Shown here: positions 35,472 to 44,434 of the stretch, piece by piece | Position numbering within the stretch: the first letter of the stretch is position 1 | Layout of the letters: every line of letters starts with the position of its first letter | Source of the DNA: Pontibacter ummariensis | GTDB lineage: Bacteria > Bacteroidota > Bacteroidia > Cytophagales > Hymenobacteraceae | Direction: 5' to 3' | Assembly: GCF_900188175.1 (NCBI RefSeq) | Contig: NZ_FZOQ01000015.1 | Location: 62,001-126,000, forward strand | DNA: 64,000 nucleotides | Translations under genes and position numbers: made by a program | The notes under the pieces: generated by a model | Told to the model about the DNA's origin: nothing | What the model saw: only the letters and a program-made list of their open reading frames with translations | Databases searched by the model: none

Positions 35472-36542
35472 ATGAAGTCATTTATTCCTGCTTTACTCCT
35501 TGGCACGGTCATTTTCCAGGGCTGCTCAGCCCCCGCCGATTCCGTTACAGCAGAGCATAACAGTCCTGACTTAGTGGGCTACCTGGACAGCTCGAGCAAA
35601 GAAGACCAGCTCAGCGGTGGTGCCCGCATGATCCCAATCTCAACCCCCAAAGGTGAGTACAAGGTCTGGACAAAGCGCGTAGGCAATAACCCGACCATGA
35701 AAGTACTGCTCCTGCACGGCGGGCCGGGCGGCACCCACGAGGCCTTTGAGTGCTTCGACAGTTACCTGCCGAAAGAAGGGATAGAGTATTATTACTACGA
35801 CCAGCTGGGCTCCCACTACAGCGACCAGCCAAACGACACCAGTCTTTGGCAGACCGAACGCTTTGTGGAAGAAGTGGAGCAGGTACGCCAGGCACTGGGC
35901 CTCGGTAAAGAGAACTTTTACCTGCTGGGCCATTCCTGGGGTGGTATCCTGGCCATGGAGTATGCCCTCAAGTACCAGGACAACCTGAAAGGCCTCATCA
36001 TCTCGAACATGATGTCGAGTGTGCCGGCTTATAATACATACGCTGAGGAAGTACTGGGTCCGCAGATGGCGCCGGAGGTGTTGGCCGAACTAAAGCAGAT
36101 CGAAGCGAACAACGACTTTAGCAATCCGCGGTACATGGAGTTACTCCTGCCTAACTTTTACACCAAACATGCCTTGCGTATGCCGGTAGCGGAGTGGCCA
36201 GACCCGGTAAACAGAATGTTCAACCACATGAACCAGACCGTGTACGTGCAGATGCAGGGACCAAGTGAATTCGGGATCAGGGGCAATGCTTCCCTGAAAA
36301 ACTGGGACCGCTCTGCCGACCTTCCTAAAATAAAAGTGCCTACCCTGACCATTGGTGGCGAGCACGACACCATGGACCCCGAACACATGAAATGGATGGC
36401 CAGCCAGTTCCCCCAGGGCAGTTACCTGTACTGCCCGGAAGGCAGCCACATGGCCATGTACGACGACCAGAAAACCTACTTCAATGGCTTGGTGAAGTTC
36501 ATTAAGGAGGTGGACAGCGAGGCAAAAAGCAAGGCTTTGTAG
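35472..36542 (+). CDS. proline iminopeptidase-family (S33) alpha/beta hydrolase, lipoprotein
   Basis: The product is 356 residues. The N-terminus MKSFIPALLLGTVIFQGC is a lipoprotein signal. The body matches S33 peptidases: LLLHGGPGGTHEAFECF (oxyanion HGGPG), the nucleophile elbow GHSWGGI, the Asp in GGEHDTMDP and the His in GSHMAMYD. This family removes N-terminal proline from peptides, but many members act on other amides or esters. Lipid anchoring places it outside the cytoplasm, unlike the usual cytoplasmic Pip. It is monocistronic, with a terminator 36 bases downstream. Confidence 0.9.
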   Translation: MKSFIPALLLGTVIFQGCSAPADSVTAEHNSPDLVGYLDSSSKEDQLSGGARMIPISTPKGEYKVWTKRVGNNPTMKVLLLHGGPGGTHEAFECFDSYLPKEGIEYYYYDQLGSHYSDQPNDTSLWQTERFVEEVEQVRQALGLGKENFYLLGHSWGGILAMEYALKYQDNLKGLIISNMMSSVPAYNTYAEEVLGPQMAPEVLAELKQIEANNDFSNPRYMELLLPNFYTKHALRMPVAEWPDPVNRMFNHMNQTVYVQMQGPSEFGIRGNASLKNWDRSADLPKIKVPTLTIGGEHDTMDPEHMKWMASQFPQGSYLYCPEGSHMAMYDDQKTYFNGLVKFIKEVDSEAKSKAL

Positions 36543-36577
36543 AATAACTTAAGTCTTTTGTAAAGCTTGTATAACAT

Positions 36578-36615
36578 AACAAAGGAGGCAACCGCAATCG
36601 GCTGCCTCCTTTGTT
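36578..36615. terminator. terminator between convergent genes
   Basis: A 13-base stem AACAAAGGAGGCA/TGCCTCCTTTGTT is followed by TTCT, between the peptidase gene and the gene at 36634. Confidence 0.8.
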
Positions 36616-36633
36616 TTCTATCACGTTATTTTC

Positions 36634-37176
36634 TTAGTCTTTCGCTTTCCGTGCTATCAGGGCAACGGCAGCGGTCGTGACAAGGGCCCCTACGGCCAGT
36701 TTCTTGAACAAGCCCGTCCGGTCATGTTTCCACAAGGCTTTATAGCCTTTCTCCGCATAAATATTGGGCACTTGCCCCCGCTTCAGATCATCGATAACCC
36801 CTTCTACCACGTTTACCCGATCAGCCATGATCAGTGACAGCCAATGGATGTAGCTGGCTTCACTGTACCTGAATGCAAAACGGCGAATCTGGCCGCTCAA
36901 CCCGTGAGGCGGCATGGCGGTGCCGAAGACGGCCGTAATGTTCGGGCGCTCTAGTGAATGAAGCACTTCCATGTTGACGGGTTGCAGCGGCGGGCGCTCC
37001 CAGTCATAGCCCCCATGGTCTTCTTTCTCACGGTTTCGCATGGGGTACGTGGGGTCATTCTCCGGGTCTATGTCTGCCCCCCATCCTTTGATGTGGGCGA
37101 AGTCTTTTGGCGTAGGAGCGCCCCCTTTTTTACTCCATGCCTTTATATCTACATTATCTCTCGTATTTTCTTCCAT
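36634..37176 (-). CDS. hypothetical protein in operon with zinc alcohol dehydrogenase
   Basis: The product is 180 residues. The first half is polar with the motif GWGADIDPENDPTYPMRNRE. The middle (about 105-140) is a helical segment (RFAFRYSEASYIHWLSLIMADRVNVVEG), and the C-terminus is a membrane helix (about 158-174, LAVGALVTTAAVALIARK). No family name is known to me, but an unknown protein of this kind beside a zinc alcohol dehydrogenase gene is a pattern I recall from other bacteria. It starts 11 bases after the dehydrogenase stop, so the two are one transcript and possibly act together at the membrane. Confidence 0.72.
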   Translation of the reverse strand: MEENTRDNVDIKAWSKKGGAPTPKDFAHIKGWGADIDPENDPTYPMRNREKEDHGGYDWERPPLQPVNMEVLHSLERPNITAVFGTAMPPHGLSGQIRRFAFRYSEASYIHWLSLIMADRVNVVEGVIDDLKRGQVPNIYAEKGYKALWKHDRTGLFKKLAVGALVTTAAVALIARKAKD

Positions 37177-37187
37177 AGTGTTACGCT

Positions 37188-38345
37188 TTATACTCTGGCT
37201 GTTGGCGGAATAAGCACTGTTTTAATGCAGTTATCCAGTTTGTCGTTAAAGATGCGGTAAGCATCAGGTACTTCCTCCAGCGGGATGTGGTGCGTGATGA
37301 TCGCTTTGGGATCAAGGTGCCCTTTCTGGATATGATCGATCATGCGGGGCAGCAGGCGTTTTACCGAGGCCTGGTTGGTCCGGATCGTTACCCCTTTGTT
37401 CATGGCACTGCCAATAGGCACCAGGTTAGCGGGTGGCCCGTATACGCCAATAATGGAAACAACGCCTCCTTTTTTCACCGCATTGATCGCCCAGTGCAGC
37501 GCTGTAGCGGCACCCGCCTGCATCAGCAGCTTCTTACCGGTAAGGGTTTGCATGGCACTGCCCGCCGCGTCCACTCCTACGGCATCAATGCAGACGTCGG
37601 CTCCCAACGAGTCAGTTGTTTTCTTGATAAAGGCCACCGGGTCTTCCAGCGACTTGAAGTTGTAGGCCTCACACTGGGCATACTTGCGGACAAAATCCAG
37701 CCGGTACTCCACGTGGTCGATCACGATCACGCGACCAGCCCCAAAAAGCCAGGAACACTTCGCCGCCATGATGCCGATAGGTCCGGCCCCAAAAACCACC
37801 ACGGTATCACCGGGCTGTATGCCCCCCATTTCGGCCGCCTGGTAGCCTGTTGGCACCACGTCGGTTAATAAAACGGCATCGTCGGGGTGCAGGTCAGGTG
37901 GAATTACCATGGGTCCAACATCCGCATAAGGAACCCGTGCGTATTCTGCCTGTCCGCCGTTGAAGCCACCGGCGGTGTGCGAATAGCCAAAAACACCCCC
38001 TACTGCTGTGGCCTCCGGGTTTGCCTCATGGCAGTTGGCGAATAGCCCCTGCTTACAGAAAGTACACTTGCCGCAGGCAATGTTAAAAGGCACAATCACC
38101 TGGTCGCCTACCTTCAGTTTTTTTACATCAGGCCCTATCTCTTCCACCACGCCAATAAACTCATGCCCAAAGGTTGCCCCTACTCGCGTATCCGGCACCA
38201 GCCCGTGGTAGAGGTGCAGGTCAGACCCGCAGATGCAGGTGCGGGTAACCCGCACAATGGCATCCTCGGGATGGAGTATTTCGGGCATCGGTCTGTCACG
38301 ATCGGCGCGGATTCTGTAAGGCCCACGGTAATTCACTGCTAGCAT
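37188..38345 (-). CDS. zinc-dependent alcohol dehydrogenase (MDR family)
   Basis: The product is 385 residues. The catalytic zinc site includes CICGSDLHLYHG and GHEFIGVVEEIG. The structural zinc loop CGKCTFCKQGLFANC has four cysteines, and the NAD site is VVVFGAGPIGIMAAKC. Members of this subgroup (threonine/formaldehyde dehydrogenase-like) oxidise alcohols or hydroxymethyl adducts with NAD+. The substrate is not clear. It is cytoplasmic. The first gene of a two-gene unit, it is followed by the unknown membrane protein at 36634-37176. Confidence 0.92.
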   Translation of the reverse strand: MLAVNYRGPYRIRADRDRPMPEILHPEDAIVRVTRTCICGSDLHLYHGLVPDTRVGATFGHEFIGVVEEIGPDVKKLKVGDQVIVPFNIACGKCTFCKQGLFANCHEANPEATAVGGVFGYSHTAGGFNGGQAEYARVPYADVGPMVIPPDLHPDDAVLLTDVVPTGYQAAEMGGIQPGDTVVVFGAGPIGIMAAKCSWLFGAGRVIVIDHVEYRLDFVRKYAQCEAYNFKSLEDPVAFIKKTTDSLGADVCIDAVGVDAAGSAMQTLTGKKLLMQAGAATALHWAINAVKKGGVVSIIGVYGPPANLVPIGSAMNKGVTIRTNQASVKRLLPRMIDHIQKGHLDPKAIITHHIPLEEVPDAYRIFNDKLDNCIKTVLIPPTARV

Positions 38346-38670
38346 AAGCTTGTTTCCTTCCTAATTATGTGTGATATACTGTTTGTTCTTAGCGCTGGCA
38401 GTACAGGAACAGGAACCGGAGCCACTGCACTACGCATCCTTTCGTATCACGCGGGATACTAGATAAATGATACTAGGCAGCTTTTTGAAGGTTGCAGGAA
38501 CTGGGTTAACGTCTGGATTTTAGAGTTTACGCGGTCTTTCTGTGTGGTGAGTCCTATACAAACAAAAAAATGAATGCAATAGCTGCAAGGAAACAAAGGC
38601 TTCCTTCTGGTAAAAGGGAAGCCTTTGTTTCCTTGTATATTATGAGGGGTGCAAAACAGATGGAGGCGCT
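38346..38670. other. intergenic region with terminator
   Basis: No gene is seen. The sequence near 38346-38480 should hold the dehydrogenase promoter. The gdhA terminator is at 38586-38635. Confidence 0.4.
38586..38635 (-). terminator. terminator of gdhA
   Basis: A perfect 19-base stem (38586-38604 with 38617-38635) lies 36 bases beyond the gdhA stop. Confidence 0.8.
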
Positions 38671-40008
38671 CTATACCACGCCCTGGGCCAGCATAGCTTG
38701 AGCTACCCGTACAAAGCCCCCGATGTTTGCCCCTTTTTCGTAATTAACGTACCCATCTTCTGCCCCGTACTGCACGCATACATGATGAATGTCCTTCATG
38801 ATCTGGAGGAGCCTGCTGTCTACTTCTTCTCTGCTCCAGGAGATGCGCACGGAGTTCTGAGACATTTCGAGGCCAGAAACCGCCACGCCGCCGGCATTAG
38901 AGGCCTTGCCAGGGGCATATAAAATCTTTGCCTCTCTGAAGACCTGGATCGCCTCCGGTGTGCAGGGCATGTTCGCCCCTTCCGCTACACAGAAGCACCC
39001 GTTCTTTACCAGCGTCCGGGCCTCCGCTTCATTCAGTTCGTTTTGGGTGGCAGCCGGGAAGGCCACGTCTGCCTTTATTTTCCAGGGACGTTCCCCCTCG
39101 AAGTACTCGCACCCATACTTCTCGGCATATTCCCTGATCCGTCCCCGTCTTTCATTTTTAAGCTCCATCACGAAGGCCAGCTTATCGGCATCTATGCCCT
39201 CAGGGTCATAGATAAACCCGCTGGAGTCGGACATGGTCACCACTTTGGCTCCTACTGCTATGCATTTTTCTACCGTATACTGCGCCACGTTTCCTGCCCC
39301 GGAAACAAGTACCGTCATCCCTTGCAGGGCCTTCCCATGCGTTTCCAGCATTTCTTGTGTAAAGTACACGAGCCCGTAGCCGGTTGCCTCCGGACGTATC
39401 AGACTACCGCCCCAGGTAGCGCCCTTGCCTGTGAGCACCCCCGTAAACTCTGCTTTAATGCGCTTGTACTGCCCGAACAGAAAACCTATTTCCCTTGCGC
39501 CTACCCCAATGTCGCCGGCCGGAACATCGGTATCATCATCTATGTGGCGGTACAGTTCAACCATAAAGCTTTGGCAGAACTTCATCACCTCATTATCCGA
39601 CTTTCCTTTCGGGTCGAAGTCCGAGCCGCCTTTGCCGCCCCCCATGGGCAGCCCCGTCAGGCTGTTCTTAAACACCTGCTCAAACGCCAGGAACTTCAGA
39701 ACGCTGAGGTTAACGGAGGGGTGAAAGCGAAGCCCGCCCTTGTACGGCCCAATGGCACTGTTCATCTGAACCCGAAAGCCCCTGTTTACCTCTACTCCCC
39801 CCTGGTCGTTCAGCCAGGGCACACGGAACATAATCACACGTTCCGGCTCCACGATGCGTTCCAGAATCCCCGAGTCCTTAAATCTTGGGTTCTTTTCTAC
39901 AAAGGGAATAATTGTCTCCATTACTTCCTGCACAGACTGCATAAACTCCGGTTCATGCTGGTTTCTTAACGTTACCTTTTCCAAGAATTCTTTTACCAGT
40001 ACATCCAT
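38671..40008 (-). CDS. gdhA: NADP-type glutamate dehydrogenase
   Basis: The product is 445 residues, the usual length of hexameric class I glutamate dehydrogenase. It aminates 2-oxoglutarate to L-glutamate with NADPH. Family blocks are present: GPYKGGLRFHPSVN, the active-site lysine motif LPMGGGKGGSDFDPKGK, the Gly-rich nucleotide site VLVSGAGNVAQYTVEK and a C-terminal RISWSREEVDSRL. It starts at the ATG at 40008. It is monocistronic. Coenzyme preference is inferred from the class. Confidence 0.96.
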   Translation of the reverse strand: MDVLVKEFLEKVTLRNQHEPEFMQSVQEVMETIIPFVEKNPRFKDSGILERIVEPERVIMFRVPWLNDQGGVEVNRGFRVQMNSAIGPYKGGLRFHPSVNLSVLKFLAFEQVFKNSLTGLPMGGGKGGSDFDPKGKSDNEVMKFCQSFMVELYRHIDDDTDVPAGDIGVGAREIGFLFGQYKRIKAEFTGVLTGKGATWGGSLIRPEATGYGLVYFTQEMLETHGKALQGMTVLVSGAGNVAQYTVEKCIAVGAKVVTMSDSSGFIYDPEGIDADKLAFVMELKNERRGRIREYAEKYGCEYFEGERPWKIKADVAFPAATQNELNEAEARTLVKNGCFCVAEGANMPCTPEAIQVFREAKILYAPGKASNAGGVAVSGLEMSQNSVRISWSREEVDSRLLQIMKDIHHVCVQYGAEDGYVNYEKGANIGGFVRVAQAMLAQGVV

Positions 40009-40333
40009 AGGGTATGATGAGAGATGAGTTCAAAATGCAGCAGATCGGACCTGCCAGGTTTCTACTGTTTACCCCTGTGCGAGCACTTAAGTTTTGGAAA
40101 GCAGGCTTGTTTTACGGGTAAAGCTTTGTTCGCTAAGCAACAGGTACTGATGCCCTCACACCTGAAAGGTTAACTAGTGCAACAGTTCTCAGGAAGCCAC
40201 CCGAATACCCTTCTCTGCTGCTAGTGGAAATGCCTTTTGCCTAGAACTGTCCCCAATAAAGCTGCCCCCTGTTGCAACAGGCTAAAATGTTGCCCATCTT
40301 GCAGGTCCTGTAACACCGATGCAAACCGCTTTT
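40009..40333. other. divergent intergenic region, no gene seen
   Basis: This lies between gdhA and the CE2 esterase. The segment at 40174-40191 (CTAGTGCAACAGTTCTCA) resembles the inverted arm at 29997-30025, which may be a weak dispersed repeat. No clear promoter boxes were found. Confidence 0.35.
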
Positions 40334-41458
40334 ATGAATTTTAAATACAAGTCCCTGATGGCAGCTTTCAGTTTGCTTTGCCTAAGCTGTGCCCCCCTGA
40401 AAGACAGCGGAACCCAAACAGATGATGTGTTACCGGCCACTGCTCTGCAACCCTATGGCCGGTATAACTTAAACAACACCCAGGATCTGGAGCTAGTGAG
40501 CTCTGCCGTGCATTTCGGGTTCAGCTTCGAAGGAGACGAAGCCCGCCTCTATGCCTCCATCCCGAACGCCGAGGGCCACAATTACCTGCAGTACGAGTTG
40601 GACGGGGCCTATCAGAAAAGAGTAAAGGTATCCGGCACCTCAACCGAACCCATCGTGATTAAAGTTCCAACAAGGGGTAGGCACACGGTGTGGGTATACA
40701 AAGCCACAGAAGCCCATACAGGGCCTATCGCCATTCAGAAAGTAGTGGCAGACGATATTAAAGCAATCCAAAAGCCCGGCGCGCCTATCATTGAGTTTAT
40801 CGGTAACAGCATTACCTGCGGCGCTGCCATGGACCCTTCGGAGGTAGCTTGCGGCACCGGCGAGTACCACGACCAGCACAATGCGTACATGGCTTACGGC
40901 CCAAGGGTAGCCCGAGCCCTGAACGTTAATTTTGTTCTGAGCTGCGTAAGCGGCATTGGGGCCTACCGTAACTGGAACAGCGACGGACCCACCATGCCAC
41001 AAGTGTATGAGAAAACAGACTTTCAGGATACAAACACGCAGCGCTGGGACTTCAGCACCTTTACCCCAGCAGTGGTGAGTATCGCGTTAGGCACGAACGA
41101 CTTTAGCCATGGCGACGGCAAGAAAGAGCGCTTGCCCTTTGACAGCGCCCGTTTTATTAGCAGTTATGTCAATTTTGTGCAACTGGTTAAAGCGAAGTAC
41201 CCGGAAGCCCAGATTGCCTTGCTGAGCAGCCCCATGCTGAACGGCAAGGACAGGACGACCCTGCAACACGCACTAACAGCCATAAAAGAGCAAATTGATG
41301 CAAAATACCCGGCTGATAAACCTGTCGCCCTACACTTCTTCCAGCCCATGCAGGCAAGCGGCTGCACCGGTCATCCGAGCGTGGAAGAGCACGGCATTTT
41401 AGCAGATGAGTTAACTCCTTTTTTCAGCAAGCTGCTAAAAGACCAGGTAAAGAGCTAA
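40334..41458 (+). CDS. SGNH acetylxylan esterase, CE2-like lipoprotein
   Basis: The product is 374 residues from the ATG at 40334; an ATG five codons earlier is also in frame. The signal ends in the lipobox LCLSC. An N-terminal jelly-roll (about 30-145) precedes an SGNH hydrolase domain. The catalytic Ser lies in EFIGNSITCGAAM, block III is ALGTNDFSHG, and the Asp/His pair may lie in GHPSVEEHG, where the Asp is replaced by Pro-Ser; CE2 enzymes often use a Ser-His dyad. It probably deacetylates plant or algal polysaccharides at the cell surface. It is monocistronic. Confidence 0.88.
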   Translation: MNFKYKSLMAAFSLLCLSCAPLKDSGTQTDDVLPATALQPYGRYNLNNTQDLELVSSAVHFGFSFEGDEARLYASIPNAEGHNYLQYELDGAYQKRVKVSGTSTEPIVIKVPTRGRHTVWVYKATEAHTGPIAIQKVVADDIKAIQKPGAPIIEFIGNSITCGAAMDPSEVACGTGEYHDQHNAYMAYGPRVARALNVNFVLSCVSGIGAYRNWNSDGPTMPQVYEKTDFQDTNTQRWDFSTFTPAVVSIALGTNDFSHGDGKKERLPFDSARFISSYVNFVQLVKAKYPEAQIALLSSPMLNGKDRTTLQHALTAIKEQIDAKYPADKPVALHFFQPMQASGCTGHPSVEEHGILADELTPFFSKLLKDQVKS

Positions 41459-41551
41459 GCCAGGGGCTAAGAAGCATTCTGCTGGTTAAGCTACTACAAC
41501 TGCCCCGAAGGTACATTCAGCTCTGAAAGTGCCTTCTTTTTTTAACCGGAC

Positions 41552-42919
41552 TCACTCTTCAGCCTTTGAGAGCACACGCCTGGACCAGGGCCAGCCATCC
41601 GCCTCCGGGCGTGGTGTTACCCAAGCTTTCGCCCCCCTGGTGTACGGCACGGAAGCAAGGTCAACGGTGCCATCTACGATAGGGTGACGCCCATAGCCGT
41701 TCAGGCTGAGGTAGGACCTTACATATACCTGCGGCCTGGCCATCCCCTGCTTTTTGTACTCTTCTTTAAGGAATTGCGCAAATTGCCAGATCATGTCCGG
41801 GTGCTTTGCCAGTTCCCTTACCTGGTCTCTTGTCAGATAGTCTCTTTCCCGGACAGTTACCGTCTTTTGCATGGTAGCATCCTGCACGATAAAGTTGATG
41901 CTCCCGCTTTTGGTGCGCAGCATCATGCGCCAGGAGAAGCGATGCCCCTCTTCTGTCCAGTTCACGTCGCCCGGTATAAAAAAATGCCGGAGCGGAAACA
42001 CCAGCTGCCAGCTCAGGTACAGGATGAAGAAATAAACACCTATTTGTTGCTGCCAAACCGGTTGGGCTAAAACGCGGTGGCACCCTACTGCTGGCAAAGC
42101 ATCTTTCCGGAAAAACCACCTGGCGATTTGTGCCGGACTGAAGAAAAGCACATTGGCGGCGATCATGAAGTACGGGAAGATGCCTACATGGAAAACGGCA
42201 GAGTTAAAGATATGGAAAGCAAAAGCAACCCAAAAAGCAACCATACGGGTACGGGGCCACAGCAAGGCAAAACCAATCAGAAAGTCGAACAGTACGCCGC
42301 CCCAGCAAACCAGCCAGATCATTTCCGGCGTGTTCAGGTAAGGCCCTATCACATAAAAATCCGTTTTATGCGACATCCAGATGCTCATGGGCTTGGCAGC
42401 CAGCCAGTCGGGCTGTACTTTGGCCACCCCCGCATAAAAGTAAACTAAGAGCAGCTGCACCCTTAAAAGCCACAGGGTCCACTGTGGGGCCACGGCGCTT
42501 TCCAGCTCGGGTTGTCGCCGTACGTCCAGGGAGTGCTTACGATGGGCTGGTAGCAGCACCATCAGGCCACTGATTAAAAAGATAAGGTAGTGGTGGTTCA
42601 GGTAGTGGGTCTTTTCGCAGAAGAAACTGTAGCCAAACAGCAAAAAGAACAGGAAGGAGACGAGTTTGTAGCGCCAGCCCACCAGAATCAGAAAACCTAG
42701 GAGGGCCATGAGCAGGTAAACGTACACCATGCCATCTCCCGGAAGCGGCTTCAGCCATTCCAGACCTATGTATCCGAAATGAAAAGTAGGTGCTACATAA
42801 TGCTCCTGCACCCACCCGATCAGCACGGCTCCAATCCCCTCACAAAGCATCAGCAAGCCAAATACAATCCGGAAATAAACCAGCGGGTAAATGGAGATGG
42901 GCTTTAAGAGTTGCAGCAT
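41552..42919 (-). CDS. HTTM-domain membrane protein (gamma-carboxylase-like)
   Basis: The product is 455 residues. The first 300 contain about nine hydrophobic helices with the HTTM-type layout (YPLVYFRIVFGLLMLCEG, KTHYLNHHYLIFLIS, LLRVQLLLVYFYAGVAK, FHIFNSAVFHVGIFPYFMI), as in vitamin K-dependent gamma-carboxylase. The C-terminal 150 residues are soluble. The bacterial members are not shown to be carboxylases, and several lack the residues needed for it. This could be an integral-membrane enzyme on an unknown quinone or peptide substrate. It is monocistronic. Confidence 0.8.
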   Translation of the reverse strand: MLQLLKPISIYPLVYFRIVFGLLMLCEGIGAVLIGWVQEHYVAPTFHFGYIGLEWLKPLPGDGMVYVYLLMALLGFLILVGWRYKLVSFLFFLLFGYSFFCEKTHYLNHHYLIFLISGLMVLLPAHRKHSLDVRRQPELESAVAPQWTLWLLRVQLLLVYFYAGVAKVQPDWLAAKPMSIWMSHKTDFYVIGPYLNTPEMIWLVCWGGVLFDFLIGFALLWPRTRMVAFWVAFAFHIFNSAVFHVGIFPYFMIAANVLFFSPAQIARWFFRKDALPAVGCHRVLAQPVWQQQIGVYFFILYLSWQLVFPLRHFFIPGDVNWTEEGHRFSWRMMLRTKSGSINFIVQDATMQKTVTVRERDYLTRDQVRELAKHPDMIWQFAQFLKEEYKKQGMARPQVYVRSYLSLNGYGRHPIVDGTVDLASVPYTRGAKAWVTPRPEADGWPWSRRVLSKAEE

Positions 42920-43251
42920 GTTTTAACCTGTTTCTAAAACACCTGGGAATGGGAATCTGGCGTGTTCAAGACTCCCATAAAAGGAAACAAGGAGCCCAGG
43001 CTATGCCCTTTATAACCTGATGGATCGGCGGGCTTGCTTTGCTGCCCCGGGTATGGTGAGAGACCTTCACAGCATGCTGAAGATCTCTCACACTTCACTG
43101 CCATTTTCGGCTCTTACCTTCAGCACATCCGACGAAACGCACTGGAGGCTTTTTGCGCAATAACTCCTTCCCCGAGTTAAGGGCACGGGGTATAAGCAAC
43201 CCCAGGGCAGCTAATGGCAAACTTCTGCCGGGGAATACGGGTACCTTTTAT
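42920..43251. other. intergenic region with imperfect hairpin
   Basis: No gene is seen. A 14-base hairpin with one G-U, GTGAGAGACCTTCA with TGAAGATCTCTCAC, lies at 43056-43091. It has no T-run, and is 160 bases beyond the DUF1059 gene's stop, so its role is unclear. Confidence 0.4.
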
Positions 43252-43458
43252 CTAGATCGTTGGCTGCCGTACCTTGCTGTCACTTTCCTGCTCGTCTTTG
43301 ATCAGAAGCTTTAACTGATCTGCAAGCGCTGGCGTTACCGTAACGCCGTGCACCTCGCGGGCGTGTTTGCCAGCCAGGTTTAACACCTCCTGGTCATCTG
43401 CGGCACGAATCACACCATCACAGTCAAATCCGGCATCGCGACATTTTAGCGTTCTCAT
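43252..43458 (-). CDS. DUF1059 small protein, 68 aa
   Basis: The product matches the DUF1059 pattern: MRTLKCRDAGFDCDGVIRA, a pair of cysteines, then KHAREVHGVT with the conserved His. It is soluble. The function of the family is not known. It has the size normal for the family and starts at an ATG. Confidence 0.88.
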   Translation of the reverse strand: MRTLKCRDAGFDCDGVIRAADDQEVLNLAGKHAREVHGVTVTPALADQLKLLIKDEQESDSKVRQPTI

Positions 43459-43651
43459 AATACCTGTCCTTTAAAGATTGATATAAAAATTACCCAAGGC
43501 CAACAGTACAAATACGGGCATGCAAATAAATACATGACTTTGTAAGCAAGGGTAACAGCCGAGTCAGAAAGCTTCTTCTGCTCCCCTTGCGCACAAAGTT
43601 CTCTATACTAAGCTGATACCCTTCTTTCTTTATAAAGTTTAATTACAACAC

Positions 43652-43670
43652 TATTTAGTTAAACTAAATA
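43652..43670. promoter_or_regulatory. 19-base AT-rich palindrome
   Basis: TATTTAGTT-A-AACTAAATA is a perfect palindrome between the DUF1059 gene start (about 195 bases away) and the stop of the export operon. It could be an operator or a weak terminator. Confidence 0.35.
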
Positions 43671-43752
43671 AGTAAAAGCCCCTGATTCTTGTGTAACAGG
43701 CCTGTTCCGCGGCCTCAGTTGATCTGCTTGCTGCCCTTAGCGGTAGCTTGAC

Positions 43753-44433
43753 TTAATGCCGGATGATCCTGCCGTCTTCCATCTCGATGATGCGGCTGGT
43801 ATTTTCAGCGAAACTTTGGTCGTGGGTTACGATCAGCAGGGTCTGGTGATACGCTTCTGCCAATTGCCTGAAAATCTCAAACACCATCTCGCTGTTTCGC
43901 TTGTCGAGGTTGCCGGTAGGCTCGTCGCCCATGATGATGTGCGGGTCGTTGATGAGCGCCCGGGCGATGGCTACCCGCTGCTTTTCGCCTCCCGATATCC
44001 GGTTGGCCATTTTCATGGCCAGGTGACCGATGCCCAGCATCTCCAGTCGCTCCATAGCCCTGTGCTCCACTTCCGCCTCACTGTACTTGTTAAGCTTCAG
44101 GCCGGGCAGCATCACGTTACGCAGCACGGTAAACTCATTCAGCAGGTAATGAAACTGAAAGACGAACCCGATCTTCTCGTTCCGGATACGGGCCAGGGCT
44201 GCGTCCGTCCTGCCCGTCATCCGTTCACCGTCAATCAGGAGTTCCCCCTGGTAGTCGGTATCCATGGTGGAAAGAATGTAAAGCAGGGTAGACTTACCGC
44301 AGCCCGACTTGCCGATAACAGACACGAACTCCCCCTTCCGCACAGAGAAGGTAATATCGTTCAATACCTGCACCGTTACCGGGTCGTGGAAGCTTTTGTA
44401 AATGTGCCTTGCCTCCAGTATAATGTCCTGCAT
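43753..44433 (-). CDS. ABC transporter ATP-binding protein (MacB/LolD type)
   Basis: The product is 226 residues. Walker A is [11 protein letters not shown], the signature [15 protein letters not shown], Walker [10 protein letters not shown] and the H-loop THDQ. It is the MacB/LolD group with the typical insertion after the Q-loop ([12 protein letters not shown]). It is the last gene of a three-gene operon: its ATG is one base from the permease stop. With the permease (44435-45694) and the adaptor (45691-46797) it forms a MacA/MacB-type exporter. Confidence 0.93.
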   Translation of the reverse strand: MQDIILEARHIYKSFHDPVTVQVLNDITFSVRKGEFVSVIGKSGCGKSTLLYILSTMDTDYQGELLIDGERMTGRTDAALARIRNEKIGFVFQFHYLLNEFTVLRNVMLPGLKLNKYSEAEVEHRAMERLEMLGIGHLAMKMANRISGGEKQRVAIARALINDPHIIMGDEPTGNLDKRNSEMVFEIFRQLAEAYHQTLLIVTHDQSFAENTSRIIEMEDGRIIRH

Positions 44434-44434
44434 C

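Noticed and set aside
40174..40191. CTAGTGCAACAGTTCTCA similar to a complement of 29997-30025
   Set aside because: The match has a two-base gap and only two copies, so it could be chance.
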